Origin: Lucinisca nassula
Taxonomy: Eukaryota > Mollusca > Bivalvia > Lucinida > Lucinidae
Length of the DNA: 64,000 bases
Reading direction: 5' to 3'
Assembly (NCBI GenBank): GCA_963580285.1
Contig: OY757015.1
Coordinates: 150,844,082 to 150,908,081, forward strand
Positions 33,043 to 43,837 of the stretch are shown in pieces. Below the pieces are notes generated by a model that did not search any database, was not told the DNA's origin, and was given only the letters and a program-made list of their open reading frames with translations. The number at the start of each line of letters is the position of its first letter. Position 1 is the first letter of the stretch. Made by a program: the position numbers and the translations under genes.

Positions 33043-33297
33043 TTTATTATCCCCACGTTTTTCGAAGAAAAGTGGGGATATTGTTATCGCCTCCGTCTGT
33101 CCGTTCGTCCGTCCGTCCGTCCGGCTATCTCCTCCTACACCGTTCATTGGAATTCAACCAAATTTGGTGTGTGAGTTACATACATGAATGGCTTCTGCAA
33201 GAGCACATTAATTTTTGGACCAGCCCCCAGGGGTCCCTGGAAGCGGTCAAAACGTGGGGATTTGCGATGGCGCGCCATCGACTGCGCGATCTAGTTT
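33043..33297 (-). mobile_element. Pearl-J copy (reverse)
   Basis: The 3' hairpin TTATTATCCCCACGTTTTTC...GTGGGGATA comes first, then TCCGTCCGTCCGTCCGG, CTATCTCCTCCTACACCG and the 5' end GACTGCGCGATCTAGTTT. The 96-codon frame over it is not a gene. Confidence 0.75.
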
Positions 33298-33598
33298 ATA
33301 CTTTGTTGATATGGGAGATGGTGAAAGACACCACTTTAGATTCTATTTGCAACAGATTCTGATGGCTTTGTTTCTGATGTTCTTGTAAACATGAATACAT
33401 GGCTTAAATATATACGATATGATAAAGAAATATATATATATATATTTCTAAAAGCAAAATTAATAACAACCACAACAACAATGAAAAACATTTCGGTGAC
33501 CAAACATGCAGTCCCTCAGTACCAGCTGTAGTTAATGTCTTCTGTTAAGATATCTGCTTTGGATCAAAGACATGAAAACCGTCAAGTGTACAAATTTT

Positions 33599-33648
33599 CT
33601 GGGTCAGATAAGCTAGTTTCGTGGAATTAGGCCTCATCAGTGACCTCC
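33599..33648 (-). ncRNA. Hammerhead ribozyme motif, copy 1 (partly decayed)
   Basis: Minus strand: stem I arm GGTCA, core CTGATGA (33640-33634), the stem II region (33633-33621), GAAA (33620-33617), a ten-base stem III region, then ATC as the NUH cleavage triplet (33609-33607) and TGACC, which pairs perfectly with GGTCA. Stem II is damaged: GGCC no longer faces GGCC. Stem III pairs poorly. Activity is doubtful. Confidence 0.75.
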
Positions 33649-33764
33649 AATATATTCAAGCCCTATTTAAACTAGTATAATCTTTAATATGTTCTATAAA
33701 AGGGTTATCCTTTGGAAGCAAGGAATACACCACAGAACTGAAAAATATGGAGTGTACATGTTTT

Positions 33765-33814
33765 CTGGGCCAGACTAGCTAGTTTCGGCCAATTAGGCCT
33801 CATCAGTGACACTC
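33765..33814 (-). ncRNA. Hammerhead ribozyme motif, copy 2 (all conserved bases present)
   Basis: On the minus strand all invariant positions are present: CTGATGA (33806-33800); stem II GGCC-TAATT-GGCC (33799-33787), perfectly paired; GAAA (33786-33783); the self-complementary ACTAGCTAGT as a short stem III; GTC as the cleavage triplet (33775-33773). Stem I pairs GTCA with TGGC (one G-U), with a mismatch and a further pair beyond, leaving room for loop contacts with stem II. Cleavage would fall after the C complementary to 33773. A short stem III often needs dimeric action, which fits a tandem layout. Confidence 0.88.
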
Positions 33815-34044
33815 GGATATTTTCAAAATTCCACAATGGAATCAATGATCCCAAAGGACAAGGAAATAATCATAATCTACACTATGATGCAGAGCAGGGA
33901 GACGTTTTACCGCCGCCACACATTCCCACACACCAGCTGTAGTGAAGTTAAATATGTTCTATAAAAGGGTCAAATGTCTGATTTTAAGATGCAAAATTTT
34001 CCTAACACTAACCAAAGATTACAAACCATCGCCCAATCAGCACT

Positions 34045-34984
34045 GTCAGTGCTTTGATTAAGGTCAAGGGTCAAATGTCAAGATCACAATGGACTTGACA
34101 TTAAAACATTGTGAACAGGATAGAAGACAAAACTATCATCAAGAAGAATCAGACCTTCCACAAATGTTTCCAATGGAGAGAGGATGAATCATATTCAAGG
34201 ATCGAATGCCAAGGTAACAGTCATCGGGATTTAACATTAAAAACCTTGTGAACAGGATAGACTACTAAGTTATCATCATGGCCCCGCCCATTGGGGCTTG
34301 AAGAAATAAATGGGCTGCATGATGCTTCCACGCAGAGCCGAATCCGGCCGTACACGAATACTGGTAAACCGCTTAGAGAATCTAAGCCTGCCTAGGCAAA
34401 GCGGGGCGAGTCGGACCGTCCATGCTTATAAACCCTATTGGTTTCATTGGGCGACAGGGCTTGAGATGGCATTTCATTTCGATGTCGGGTAAAAGTTGGA
34501 AGCAAGGTCTCCAAAATGACCTATACAGTTTTGGCGGGGACGTTAAACCTCAAATCAAACAAACAAACCTTCCATAAATGTTTCCCATGGAGAGAGATGA
34601 ACCCTGATGATTTTTTTTAGATCAAGGATCAAATGTAATGTTCACAATGGACTTGACATAATTATAAAACCTCGTGAACAGGATAGTAGACACAGCTATC
34701 ATCATAGAAGCACCAAACCTTCCACAAATATTCCCCATGGAGAGAGGATTAACCCTGTTGATTTTCAAGGTCAATGGTCGAATGTCAAGGTCACAATGGA
34801 CTTGACATTAAAAAGCTTGTGAACAGGATAGAAGACAAAGCTATCATCATAGAAGCATCAAACCTTCCACAAAATTAATGTCCCCCATGGAGAGAGGACG
34901 AACCCTGTTGATTTTCAAGGTCAAGGGTCAAATGTCAAGGTCATAATGGATTTGACATTAAAAACCTTGTGAACATGATAGGAG
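34045..34984 (-). repeat. Pearl-K array, second part
   Basis: About five further ~138 bp units with ACCTTCCACAAATG and ATTTCAAGG-like text, broken by a SINE-E. The right end meets the LINE pseudogene. No 5' end signature is visible. Confidence 0.75.
34279..34566 (+). mobile_element. SINE-E in Pearl-K
   Basis: Full head and tail, with a short deletion at GGTAAAAGTTGGAAGC. Compared with intact units the flank has lost about nine bases (AGAAGCATC), and no target duplication is visible. Confidence 0.88.
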
Positions 34985-36255
34985 ACAAAACTGTTTTCAC
35001 ATTCTTTGTAAATGTCAGTTCTTGCACTAAGTGTCTGAAATGCCAATTAATAGTGATTTCTACAGCGCCTATAGCTTGGGGTTGGTCTGCTGGTAGAACC
35101 CTTTCGTCTTTTGTATAATGGTTTGAGCCTACTGTCTCTTCTCGTATTCTTGAGAGACTCCCATCATAGTTTTCCTAGTCTCAGTATCAAAGCAGTAAAT
35201 GCTTGTTACAAATGAAGCAGGTATTTTTACCTTTTTTTCAATTTCTTCATCGAGGATCACTCCCTTTGGGTCCCAGATACAACTGCCACATTCCAAGATT
35301 GGGAGAACAAGTCCTTTACATGCTGCCCCCCCCCCCCCCCCCCCTTTACATCCTGAGGACACTGATGAAGATTTCGCCTCAGGAAACCAAGCGTTTTATT
35401 TGCCTTAGTATACATATCGCTAATGCGTGTATTCCATCTCAAAACGTATGTGATTGTCACACCAAGGTATTTAATGGAATCCACATTCTTGAGGACCGTT
35501 CCCTCTTATAGGTGTAAGACACCTCAATTTTATTAGCTCTCTTCTTAGCTATCCGCATACAAAATGCATTAACGGGCTAAAATCTTATGCCCCATTTTCG
35601 TGCCGAACATTCACAAGTCTATATTTATCATTCTGATGGCCCCCGCCCATTGGGGCTTGAAGAAATTAACGGCCTGCATGATGCTTCCACGCAGAGCTGA
35701 ATCCGGCCGGACACGAATACTGGTAAACCGCATAGAGAATCTAAGCCTGCCCAGGCAAAGCGGGGCGAGTCGAACCGTCCATGCTTATAAACCCTATTGG
35801 TTTCATTGGGCGACAGGGCTTGAGATGTCATTTCATTTCGATGTCGGGTAAAAGTCCCACAAAATTGGAAGTAACGTCTCCAAAATGACATATACAATGT
35901 TGGCGGCGACGTTTAACCTCAAAACAAACAAACAAATTATCATTCTGAAGTTTCAGTGCGTCATCTGTATCTCTAAACAGTCGTCGATGAACAGTCATAT
36001 TTCTGAGACAGTGTCTGTGGAAATATCATTAATAGACAGGGAAGCTTAACAGTGGACCAAGAACAGTCCCTTTTAGGACCCCGGACAAAACTAGAGCCCA
36101 CTCCCAAGATTCACCCGATAACAACACTAGCAAAAAAAGGAATCTATTCATTTGAGATTCTTTCCCATAATACCGTAATCAGATAATTTGAATTGGGTGT
36201 GTGCCGAAAGCCTTCTCGAAGTCGAGAATTAATGTGACAACCCAAGATTTTTACC
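34985..36255 (-). pseudogene. LINE reverse transcriptase pseudogene
   Basis: Minus-strand pieces in several frames give the order of a non-LTR reverse transcriptase: LDFEKAF (about 36230-36205), SGV...GTVLGPLL (about 36090-36053), RLFRDTDDALKLQND (35985-35940), MRIAKKRANKIEVSYT (about 35565-35515), VDSIKYLGVTI, KANKTLGFLRRNL, GLVLPILECGSCIWDP, and a C-terminal tail RRDSRLKPLYKRRKG to about 34990. This matches the fingers-palm-thumb part of the jockey/CR1/L2 group. The catalytic F/YADD region is corrupted. Frames change at a 19-base C run (35326-35344, minus-strand G), and a SINE-E splits it. The endonuclease and 5' part are missing. Confidence 0.88.
35625..35948 (+). mobile_element. SINE-E inside the LINE, 12 bp duplication
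   Basis: TTATCATTCTGA at 35625-35636 and 35937-35948 flanks a full-length copy. Removing it joins the LINE codons for KLQND to the following segment. Frames at 35600-35897 are the SINE. Confidence 0.94.
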
Positions 36256-36302
36256 CAGTCATTAATATCCGTGGTCGACTGAGTTTCACAACTATACCTT
36301 TT

Positions 36303-37118
36303 TTAGCTCACCTGAGCCGAAGGCTCATGTGAGGTATTAGTATACCACGAGCCGGTGTCCGTCGTCCATCGTCCACACTTTCAAAGAAGTATATCTCCGG
36401 AACCAGTGTGCCAATCTTGATCAAATTTCATGTGAAGCATTATCAGGTAGGGGGAAAGGCTGCATACTGTTTTCGGGCAGATCGGATTGGAACTCTGGTT
36501 GCTATGGCAACAAATAGCTCCCATAGACTTAACATAGGAAAAAGTTTGTCATCACTCTAGCTCCGTCAATTTTTTTCTGATTGTCTTCATTCTTGCAGAT
36601 AACGAGGACAGGCATGAAATCTCGATCAAGTTCGATTTTGGGCTGAATCGGATTATTCACTCAGGAGTTACGTGCCCTTGAGCGTTGAAAAAATTGCCTA
36701 TTGACTTAACATGGGGAGAATGTTGTCATCACCGTAGCTGCTTCAATTATTTTCAGATTGGCTTTATTCTTGCAGATAACCAGCACAGCCATGAAATCTC
36801 GGTCAAGTTCGATGACTGGCAGAATCGGATCATTCACTTAGGAGTTACCTGCCCTTGTGTGTTTTTGCATTAGGGTTAATGGGAATTAGGAAAAAGCTTG
36901 TCATCACTCTAGCTCCGTCAATTTTTTTCTGATCGACTTCATTCTTGCAGATAACGAGGACAGGCATGAAATCTCGATCAAGTTCGATTTTGGGCTGAAT
37001 CGGATTATTCACTCAGGAGTTACGTGCCCTTGAGCGTTGAAAAAATTGCCTATTGACTTAACATGGGGAGAATGTTGTCATCACCGTAGCTGCTTCAATT
37101 ATTTTCAGATTGGGTTTA
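36303..37118 (-). mobile_element. Pearl-G, first 3' end plus array
   Basis: The left edge reads TTAGCTCACCTGAGCC with the GAAGGCTCATGTGAGG hairpin (the 3' end of the reverse element), CCGTCGTCCATCGTCC, then ~165-185 bp units with AGCTCCGTCAATTTTTTTCT and GCAGATAACGAGGACAGGCA. No 5' end precedes the next 3' hairpin. Confidence 0.75.
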
Positions 37119-40100
37119 TTAGCTCACCTGAGCCGAAGGCTCATGTGAGGTATTAGTATACCACGAGCCGGCGTCCGTCGTCCGTCGTCCACACTTTCAA
37201 CGAAGTATATCTATGGAACCAGTGGGCCGGCCTTGATCAAATTTCATATGAACCATCATCAGGATGGGGGAAAGGCTGTATTAGGTTTTCGTGCAGATCG
37301 GATGAGAACTCTGGTTGCCACAGCAACAACGAGCTCCCATAGGCTTAACATAGGAAAAAGCTTGTCATCACTCTAGCTCCGTCAATTTTTTTCTGATCGA
37401 CTTCATTCTTGCAGATAACGAGGACAGGCATGAAATCTCGATCAAGTTCGATTTTGGGCTGAATCGGATTATTCACTCAGGAGTTACGTGCCCTTGAGCG
37501 TTAGGAAAAAGCTTGTCATCACTCTAGCTCCGTCAATTTTTTTCTGATCGACTTCATTTTTGCAGATAACGAGGACAGGCATGAAATCTCAATCAAGTTC
37601 GATTTTGGGCTGAATCGGATTATTCACTCAGGAGTTACGTGCCCTTGAGCGTTGAAAAAATTGCCTATTGACTTAACATAGGGAGAATGTTGTCATCACC
37701 GTAGCTGCTTCAATTATTTTCAGATTGGCTTTATTCTTGCAGATAACCAGCACAGCCATGAAATCTCGGTCAAGTTCGATAACTGGCAGAATCGGATCAT
37801 TCACTTAGGAGTTACCTGCCCTTGTGTGTTTTTGCATTAGGGTTAATGGGAATTTCAAAAATGTATATCTTAAAGACTACTTGGCAAACTTTGATCAAAT
37901 TTCATGTGTCGCATTATTGGGCAAGTGGAAAGGCTTCATTAGGTTTTCAGGCAGATCTGAGTGGAACTCTGGTTGCCATGGCAACATCTAGCTCCCATAG
38001 ACTTCACATAGGAAAAAGCTTGTCATCACTCTAGCTCCGTCAATTTTTTTTCTGATCGACTTCATTCTTGCAGATAACCAGTACAGGCATAAAATCTCGG
38101 TCAAGTTCGATTTTGGGCCGAATCAGATAATTCACTCAAGAGTTATGTCCCCTTGAGCACCCGAAAAATTGCCTATCGACTTAACATGGGGAAAATGTTG
38201 TCATCACTGTAGCTAGTAACGAGGACAGGCATAAAATCTCGGTTAAGTTCGATTTTGGGCAGAATCGGAATATTGACCTCGGAGTTACGTGACCTTGAGC
38301 GACAAAAAATTTGCCCATAGACTTAACATAGGGAAAATGTTGTGACTACGATAGCGACTTGAATTTTTTTCAGATCAGCTTCAAACTTGCAGGTAACGAG
38401 GACAGACATAAAATCACGGTTAAGTTCGATTTTGGGCCGAATCGGATTATTTGCCTTGGAGTTACCTGCCCTTGAGCATGAAAAAATACGTTGTGACCAC
38501 GATAGCAACTTTATTTTTATTCAGATCAGCTTCAAACTTGCAGGTAACAAGGACAGGCATAAAATCCCGGTTAAGTTCGATTTTGGGCCGAATCGGAATA
38601 TTGACCTCGGAGTTACGTGACCTTGAGCGACAAAAAATTTGCCCATAGACTTAACATAGGGAAAATGTTGTGACTACGATAGCGACTTGAATTTTTTTCA
38701 GATCAGCTTCAAACTTGCAGGTAACGATGACAGACATAAAATCTTGGTTAAGTTAGATTTTGGGCCGAATCGGATTATTTGCCTTGGAGTTACCTGCCCT
38801 TGAGCATAAAAAAATACGTTGTGACCATGATAGCAACTTTATTTTTATTCAGATCAGCTTCAAACTTGCAGGTAACGTGGACAGGCATAAAATCTCAGTT
38901 AAGTTCAAATCTGAATATTGACTTGGTGTTACATGACCTTGAGCGACAAAAAATTTGCCCATTGACTTTACATAGGGAAAATGTTGTGACTAAGATAGCG
39001 ACTTGAATTTTTTTCAGATCAGCTTCAAACTTGCAGATAACGAGGACAGACATAAAATCTCGGTTAAGTTCGATTTTGGGCCGAATCGGATTATTTGCCT
39101 TGGAGTTACCTGCCCTTGAGCATGAAAAAATACGTTGTGACCACGATAGCAACTTTATTTTTATTCAGATCAGCTTCAAACTTGCAGGTAACAAGGACAG
39201 GCATAAAATCCCGGTTAAGTTCGATTTTGGGCCGAATCGGAATATTGACCTCGGAGTTACGTGACCTTGAGCGACAAAAAATTTGCCCATAGACTTAACA
39301 TAGGGAAAATGTTGTGACTACGATAGCGACTTGAATTTTTTTCAGATCAGCTTCAAACTTGCAGGTAACGATGACAGACATAAAATCTTGGTTAAGTTAG
39401 ATTTTGGGCCGAATCGGATTATTTGCCTTGGAGTTACCTGCCCTTGAGCATAAAAAAATACGTTGTGACCACGATAGCAACTTTATTTTTATTCAGATCA
39501 GCTTCAAACTTGCAGGTAACGTGGACAGGCATAAAATCTCAGTTAAGTTCAAATCGGAATATTGACCTCGGTGTTACATGACCTTGAGCGACAAAAAATT
39601 TGCCCATTGACTTTACATAGGGAAAATGTTGTGACTACGATAGCGACTTGAATTTTTTTCAGATCAGCTTCAAACTTGCAGATAACGAGGACAGACATAA
39701 AATCTCGGTTAAGTTCGATTTTGGGCCGAATCGGATTATTTGCCTTTGAGTTACCTGTCCTTGAGCATAAAAAAATACGTTGTGACCACGATAGCAACTT
39801 TATTTTTATTCATACCAGCTTCAAACTTGCAGGTAATGAGGTCAGGCATAAAATCTCGGTTAAGTTCAATTTTGGGCTGAATCGGAATATTGACCTCAGA
39901 GTTACGTGACCTTGAGCGACAAAAAATTTGCCCATAGACTTAATTAGGGAAAATGTTGCGACTACGATAGCGACTTGAATTTTTTTCAGATCAGCTTCAA
40001 ACTTGCAGGTAACGAGGACAGACATAAAATCTCGGTTAAGTTCGATTTTGGGCCGAATCGGAATATTTGCCTTGGAGTTACCTGCTCTTGAGCATAAAAA

Positions 40101-40312
40101 ATACGTTGTGACCACGATAGCAACTTTATTTTCATTCATATCAGCTTCAAACTTGCAGGTAACGAGGACAGGCATAAAATCTCGGTTAAGTTCGATTTTG
40201 GGCCGAATCGGAATATTGACCTCGGAGTTACGTGACCTTGAGGGACAAAAAAATTTGCCCATAGACTTAACGAAGGGAAAATGTTGTGACAGAAATAGCG
40301 ACTTGAATTTTT
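37119..40312 (-). mobile_element. Pearl-G, second 3' end plus long array with higher-order repeats
   Basis: A second TTAGCTCACCTGAGCCGAAG hairpin starts the block. Units continue at ~165-185 bp to about 38200, then alternate between two types (GTGACTACGATAGCGACTTG and GTGACCACGATAGCAACTTT) with a ~322 bp dimer. A 644 bp higher-order copy is nearly repeated (38331 and 38975). About a dozen overlapping frames on both strands, such as LSSILGRIGLFALELPALEH, are array shadows. Confidence 0.8.
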
Positions 40313-40926
40313 AGCTCACCTGAGCCAAAGGCTCCAGTGAGCCGATAGTATACCAAGGCTCCGGAGTCCGTCGTCTGTCGTCCGTCCATCCGTCGTCCAC
40401 ACTTTCAATGAAGCATATCTCAGAAGGCAGTCGACCAATCTTGTTTAAATTTTATGTGTAGCACCATTGGGCAAGGGGAAAGGCTGCATTAGGTTTTGGA
40501 GCTAGTCTGGTTCATTTGTTCCTTCATTCTTCTTTCTCTCCATATAGAGATAATAGACCAATGTTAAATTTTTAATCAAAGATTTCTCAGGACCTATAAA
40601 AGCTAGAAGCATCAAATTTGGTATTCAATAGAATAATGATGACTTATTTTGTGTAAGAGACATTGGGCTTTCTCAGCTTATTTGTTCATCTGTTCTTTCA
40701 TTCTTCTTTCTCTCCATTTTGACCAATGTTAAATTTTCGTCAAAGATTTCTCAGGAACTATAGAAGCTAGAAGTCTCAAACTTGGAATGCAATGCAATAA
40801 TCATGACTTATATCCTGTAAGGGTCAATGGGCTGGATTCTATTAGCAGATTTAGTAGTCAAGTCTGTGAATTGTTAAAACTTAAGTTCCTCAGGTGAGCG
40901 GTTTAGGCTCATTGAGCCTCTTGTTC
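40313..40926 (-). mobile_element. Pearl-G, third 3' end and the only 5' end
   Basis: Hairpin TTAGCTCACCTGAGCCAAAG, GTCCGTCGTCTGTCGTCCGT, two ~180 bp units (CATTCTTCTTTCTCTCCAT, AAAGATTTCTCAGGA) and the 5' end whose minus strand reads AACAAGAGGCTCAATGAGCC. This is a complete short element by itself. Confidence 0.8.
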
Positions 40927-41050
40927 TAAATGCATGTGGTCTATCGAATAAAAGTTTATGTTCATCCATGATGAGGAGACTATATGTTCAAGTGATTAAC
41001 ATGGAACACACGTCGGGGACACAAGGCGATAATTACGAGCAAGAGCCCTG

Positions 41051-41443
41051 ACCGGCTCAAAAATTACCTAAAATAGTGTTGTTTTGTTTTGTTTGTATTG
41101 GAGTTTAACGGCCCAGTCAACACTATTTTAGGTCATTTTTGAGCCGGTCAGTTTACCTATCCACACTTTTCCTGGGCAGGCATATACGTAAGCGGTTAAC
41201 TAGTACAGTGCACATTCTTTCGTCAGAAATTGACAACTGACCTTCTTGAATCAGCGGAAGGGAGAGAATGTCCGTAGAAAAGATTTCATGTTCAATTTTC
41301 ACGAAAGAATGTTGCCGACCAGGCAGGTATCGAACCCACACCCTCCTGATCACCAGTCAGACGTGCATCCGACTGAGCTTCCGAGGCCGGCCTAAAATAG
41401 TGTTGACTGGGCCGTTAAACTCCAATACAAACAAACAAACAAA
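41051..41443 (+). mobile_element. Old SINE-F 3' fragment carrying a reverse SINE-F
   Basis: GACCGGCTCAAAAATTACC before the insert and ACTGGGCCGTTAAACTCC plus a CAAA tail after it are the two parts of a 5'-truncated forward SINE-F. Confidence 0.85.
41067..41405 (-). mobile_element. SINE-F nested in SINE-F, 15 bp duplication
   Basis: CCTAAAATAGTGTTG at 41067-41081 and 41391-41405 is the target duplication. On the minus strand the head is tRNA-like: A box AAGCTCAGTCGG, B box GGTTCGATACC. It is followed by AAAGAATG, CCGCTTACGTATATGCC and the GTTAAACTCCAATACAAAC tail. Confidence 0.92.
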
Positions 41444-41454
41444 TCAGAATTAAG

Positions 41455-41537
41455 AAGAAATAATATATACCACCGTTAATCCCAGTTTTACTACATAAAA
41501 GTGGGGTTTAAGGGGGTCAAAATTATATGACGTGTTT
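41455..41537. mobile_element. MITE-D end fragment
   Basis: AAGAAGAAATAATATATACC, TAATCCCAGTTTTAC, AAAGTGGGGTTTAAGGGGGT and TTATATGACGTGTTTC. Only one arm is left. Confidence 0.65.
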
Positions 41538-41650
41538 CAGGAAATCGAGGTAGCGGTCATTTGCGAAAAAAAGGGAGGGGTCGGGGTGGTATTTGTATCG
41601 CTGTGAGTTGAGTGTTGCGTATATGTTAGAGACTGGAATCATATGTTGGG

Positions 41651-41718
41651 TTTTGCAAACAGTGTATACCCATATCAGAACGCGGTGTCTGATCAAGGTC
41701 TACACTATTTGCTTAGGG
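41651..41718. repeat. Hairpin core in unknown jacket
   Basis: GTTTTGCAAACAGTGTATAC, GAACGCGGTGTCTGATC and GGTCTACACTATTTGC. The arms are unequal, so the loop side has lost bases. Confidence 0.6.
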
Positions 41719-41809
41719 TATAATTATTTAAAGTTCAAGTTCCTCTTCAGTGCCATTTTTCCACACTCAGAGATACATGTTCTCGACCTATCAGTGATTT
41801 TTTTACCCT

Positions 41810-42018
41810 TTAACCCTTTCATCCCCGAGTTTCCGGAGTGGACTCTACCACCACTGACTTTTGGCACATCCATTCTACTAAATAGTATCTAGCTTAAAAG
41901 CGTCATCAGGATGGCAAGTAATATATCCTGATAAGGTGACTTTTTTTTGAGCCATCTCATCAGGATCTACATTGTTTGCATAAGTATCTGTGTCGGATTT
42001 CAGGGTTGAAAGGGTTAA
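41810..42018. mobile_element. MITE-Q, TTAA-flanked
   Basis: TTAA at both edges with ends CCCTTTCATCCC and GGGTTGAAAGGG. The interior has a half core (TCATCAGGATCTACATTG). The jacket differs from MITE-A, -B and -C. From 42019 to 42527 the sequence is AT-rich with nothing recognised. Confidence 0.75.
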
Positions 42019-42527
42019 CCTTTGCTGTAGTAACAGGCTCAATTATTACGCAGTAGACGATCATTGGAATCGAAAGGGATAATTTTAAACCTCAGATTGT
42101 ACCATTCTGTGTCGGGACAATGTCATCTATTTCAAACACATAGACATACCTTCATCTATTTCAAACACTGAATTTTAATTTTGGGACAATTCAACAATGG
42201 AATATCAGGATTATATTCAGGATTGTACTGTTTGAAAATAAAACAATAATCAAAACCGAATACCCTTTCGAAGATTAAAACGAAAAATATAGTCCGTTAT
42301 TAAAAATCCAGAATGTTTCAAAAATAGAATGCGAATGGCAAAATATCAGATTACAAATGTATAATTGAATGTATTCGCAAATTAAAATTGATAAAAAAGT
42401 GTTTTCATTTTATTTATAACGCGAACTTCTGTAACAGACAATTCGCTTACATCAATGAAAAGTCAAGTTTCATGAATGCATAGTCCGTGTCTCAAACTCA
42501 TTACAAATGGCGCTGCGTTGGTACGCA

Positions 42528-42660
42528 GCGCAATAAAATGGGTTGTACAGGGGTATACATTATTTTTTTTATTTCTGCTCCAAGACATACGTATGTGAGG
42601 CGGTTTTAATGAGCACCCACAACCTATGGTTGTGGTATAAATCGTCAGAAAAGAAGCCAT
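42528..42660. mobile_element. MITE-D fragment
   Basis: AAAATGGGTTGTACAGGGGT, TTTCTGCTCCAAGACATACG and GCACCCACAACCTATGG. The stem has lost its middle. Confidence 0.6.
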
Positions 42661-42814
42661 TTTGGAGATGTAAAAATGCTCTATATGTCGCACAGGTGTG
42701 TTATAATGTGATCAGAATCTTAGCTGGTCGCACAAAACTTCTTGTTGGGATTCTTGTGCACTTGCTCAATTTTACTTCTCCGTTTTCTTTCATCTTGCTA
42801 TTGTGCCTATCGTT

Positions 42815-43010
42815 ACCAAATACCATAATGATCCTAACTACTTGGACAGACAGGCCTAAGCAAACAGTGCAGACCCAGATCAGACTGCTACCATTCAGTC
42901 TGCACTCTTGGGATTCCTTGTTGTATGGGAGCCAAATTTGTTAAAAATTTAGGAGAATTTCAGCAAGTCCTCGATGTATCCGAATTTTTAGGATTTCTAC
43001 GGTAGGCTCC
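42815..43010. mobile_element. Hairpin-core element, family R
   Basis: ACCATAATGATCCTAACTAC, GGCCTAAGCAAACAGTGCAG, GACCCAGATCAGACTGC, then CAGCAAGTCCTCGATG and TTTTTAGGATTTCTAC. The copy at 61860 shares the same shoulder. Confidence 0.6.
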
Positions 43011-43248
43011 ATTACAACACTATAATGCCCCACTAGGGATGTCTCGTAATGACCAAGTACTCAGCCACTGAATAACAAACTGTTTTAATCTACGTCTAGA
43101 TGACCGAGAAGGATGGTTTCGTGAATGAGCAATTCGGAGGAAAGTTCTAAATGAATGGAGATAATGACATGATTCATTTTTCATACAATGACACTCTTAG
43201 AAAATAAAGATATTACTCCAGTGTTAGTGTTCTGGGCCTGTATCATTA

Positions 43249-43482
43249 ACCCATTTGGTACAAAAAATATTACCCCTTGTCCTGCTGAGCCCAGATATGC
43301 CTTATTTTCCAAACAATGAAGATCCAGATCAGATGGCTTCTGACGAAGCCATCTGATCAGGATCTACATTGTTTGCCATTCAGATTGTGAATTTGTTGCA
43401 ATAATTTGCATCAAATAATCTGAATGGTTGATAATCGGTAGTGGGTGTGGCATATATGAATATTCAGCAGAACAAGGGTTAA
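43249..43482. mobile_element. MITE-C end scrap followed by MITE-B
   Basis: TTAACCCATTTGGTACAAAA (43249-43268) is a lone MITE-C terminus. MITE-B runs from 43270 (TTAC instead of TTAA) to TTAA at 43479-43482, with ends CCCTTGTCCTGCTGAGCC and CAGCAGAACAAGGG and a good core. From 43011 to 43248 nothing is recognised. Confidence 0.85.
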
Positions 43483-43628
43483 AACTTGGCAAATATAGCA
43501 ATATTTTTCCAGATGCAATGTGAGTGGCTTTTGCATTTGCATCAAGTCCATCAAATAAATGTAAGTCCAATGTTATATAAGAGAAAAATGGAGTTCCCAG
43601 GTTAATGATTAATGTCCTCACTTCTTCG

Positions 43629-43825
43629 TTAACCCTTGTCCTGCTGAATATTTAAATATGCCACACCCACTACTGATTATCAACCAATCGGATTTTTTTA
43701 TGCAAATTATTGTAACAAATTCATAATCTGAATGACAATGTAGATCCTGATCCAGAAGCCATCTGATCTGGATCTACATTGTTTGATAGGTAAGGCATAT
43801 CCGGGCTCAGCAGGACAAGGGTTAA
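43629..43825 (-). mobile_element. MITE-B with a shortened core
   Basis: TTAA at both edges, with ends CCCTTGTCCTGCTGAATA and CAGCAGGACAAGGG. The left core arm is deleted from GTAGATCCTGATC directly to CAGAAGCCATC. Confidence 0.9.
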
Positions 43826-43837
43826 AAAATCATAGAT

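Larger units (their letters stand above)
33440..33990 (-). mobile_element. Retrozyme-like tandem: two hammerhead-bearing units plus a partial
   Basis: A 166 bp period is defined by GCCTCATCAGTGAC at 33631 and 33797, AATATGTTCTATAAAAGGGT at about 33689 and 33953, and ACCAGCTGTAGT at about 33522 and 33940. Each full unit has a hammerhead ribozyme motif on the minus strand. Small tandem units with type I hammerheads are the hallmark of animal retrozymes and of hammerhead-bearing Penelope-like elements. No open frame is inside. It sits in the gap in Pearl-K. Confidence 0.8.

Noticed and set aside
35355..35400. Second hammerhead candidate (CTGATGA followed by GAAA)
   Set aside because: The bases between cannot form stem II and the stretch is complementary to LINE coding sequence.
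35203..35511. Open frame with a polyproline run
   Set aside because: It is the antisense of the LINE pseudogene; the prolines come from the C homopolymer.
37822..40314. Repeated open frames of 60-150 codons on both strands
   Set aside because: Frames follow the Pearl-G array period and exist on both strands with mirrored repeats, so they are array shadows.
41067..41443. Apparent terminal inverted repeats (GTTTGTATTGGAGTTTAACG and its complement)
   Set aside because: Explained by a reverse SINE-F inserted into the 3' end of a forward SINE-F with a 15 bp target duplication.
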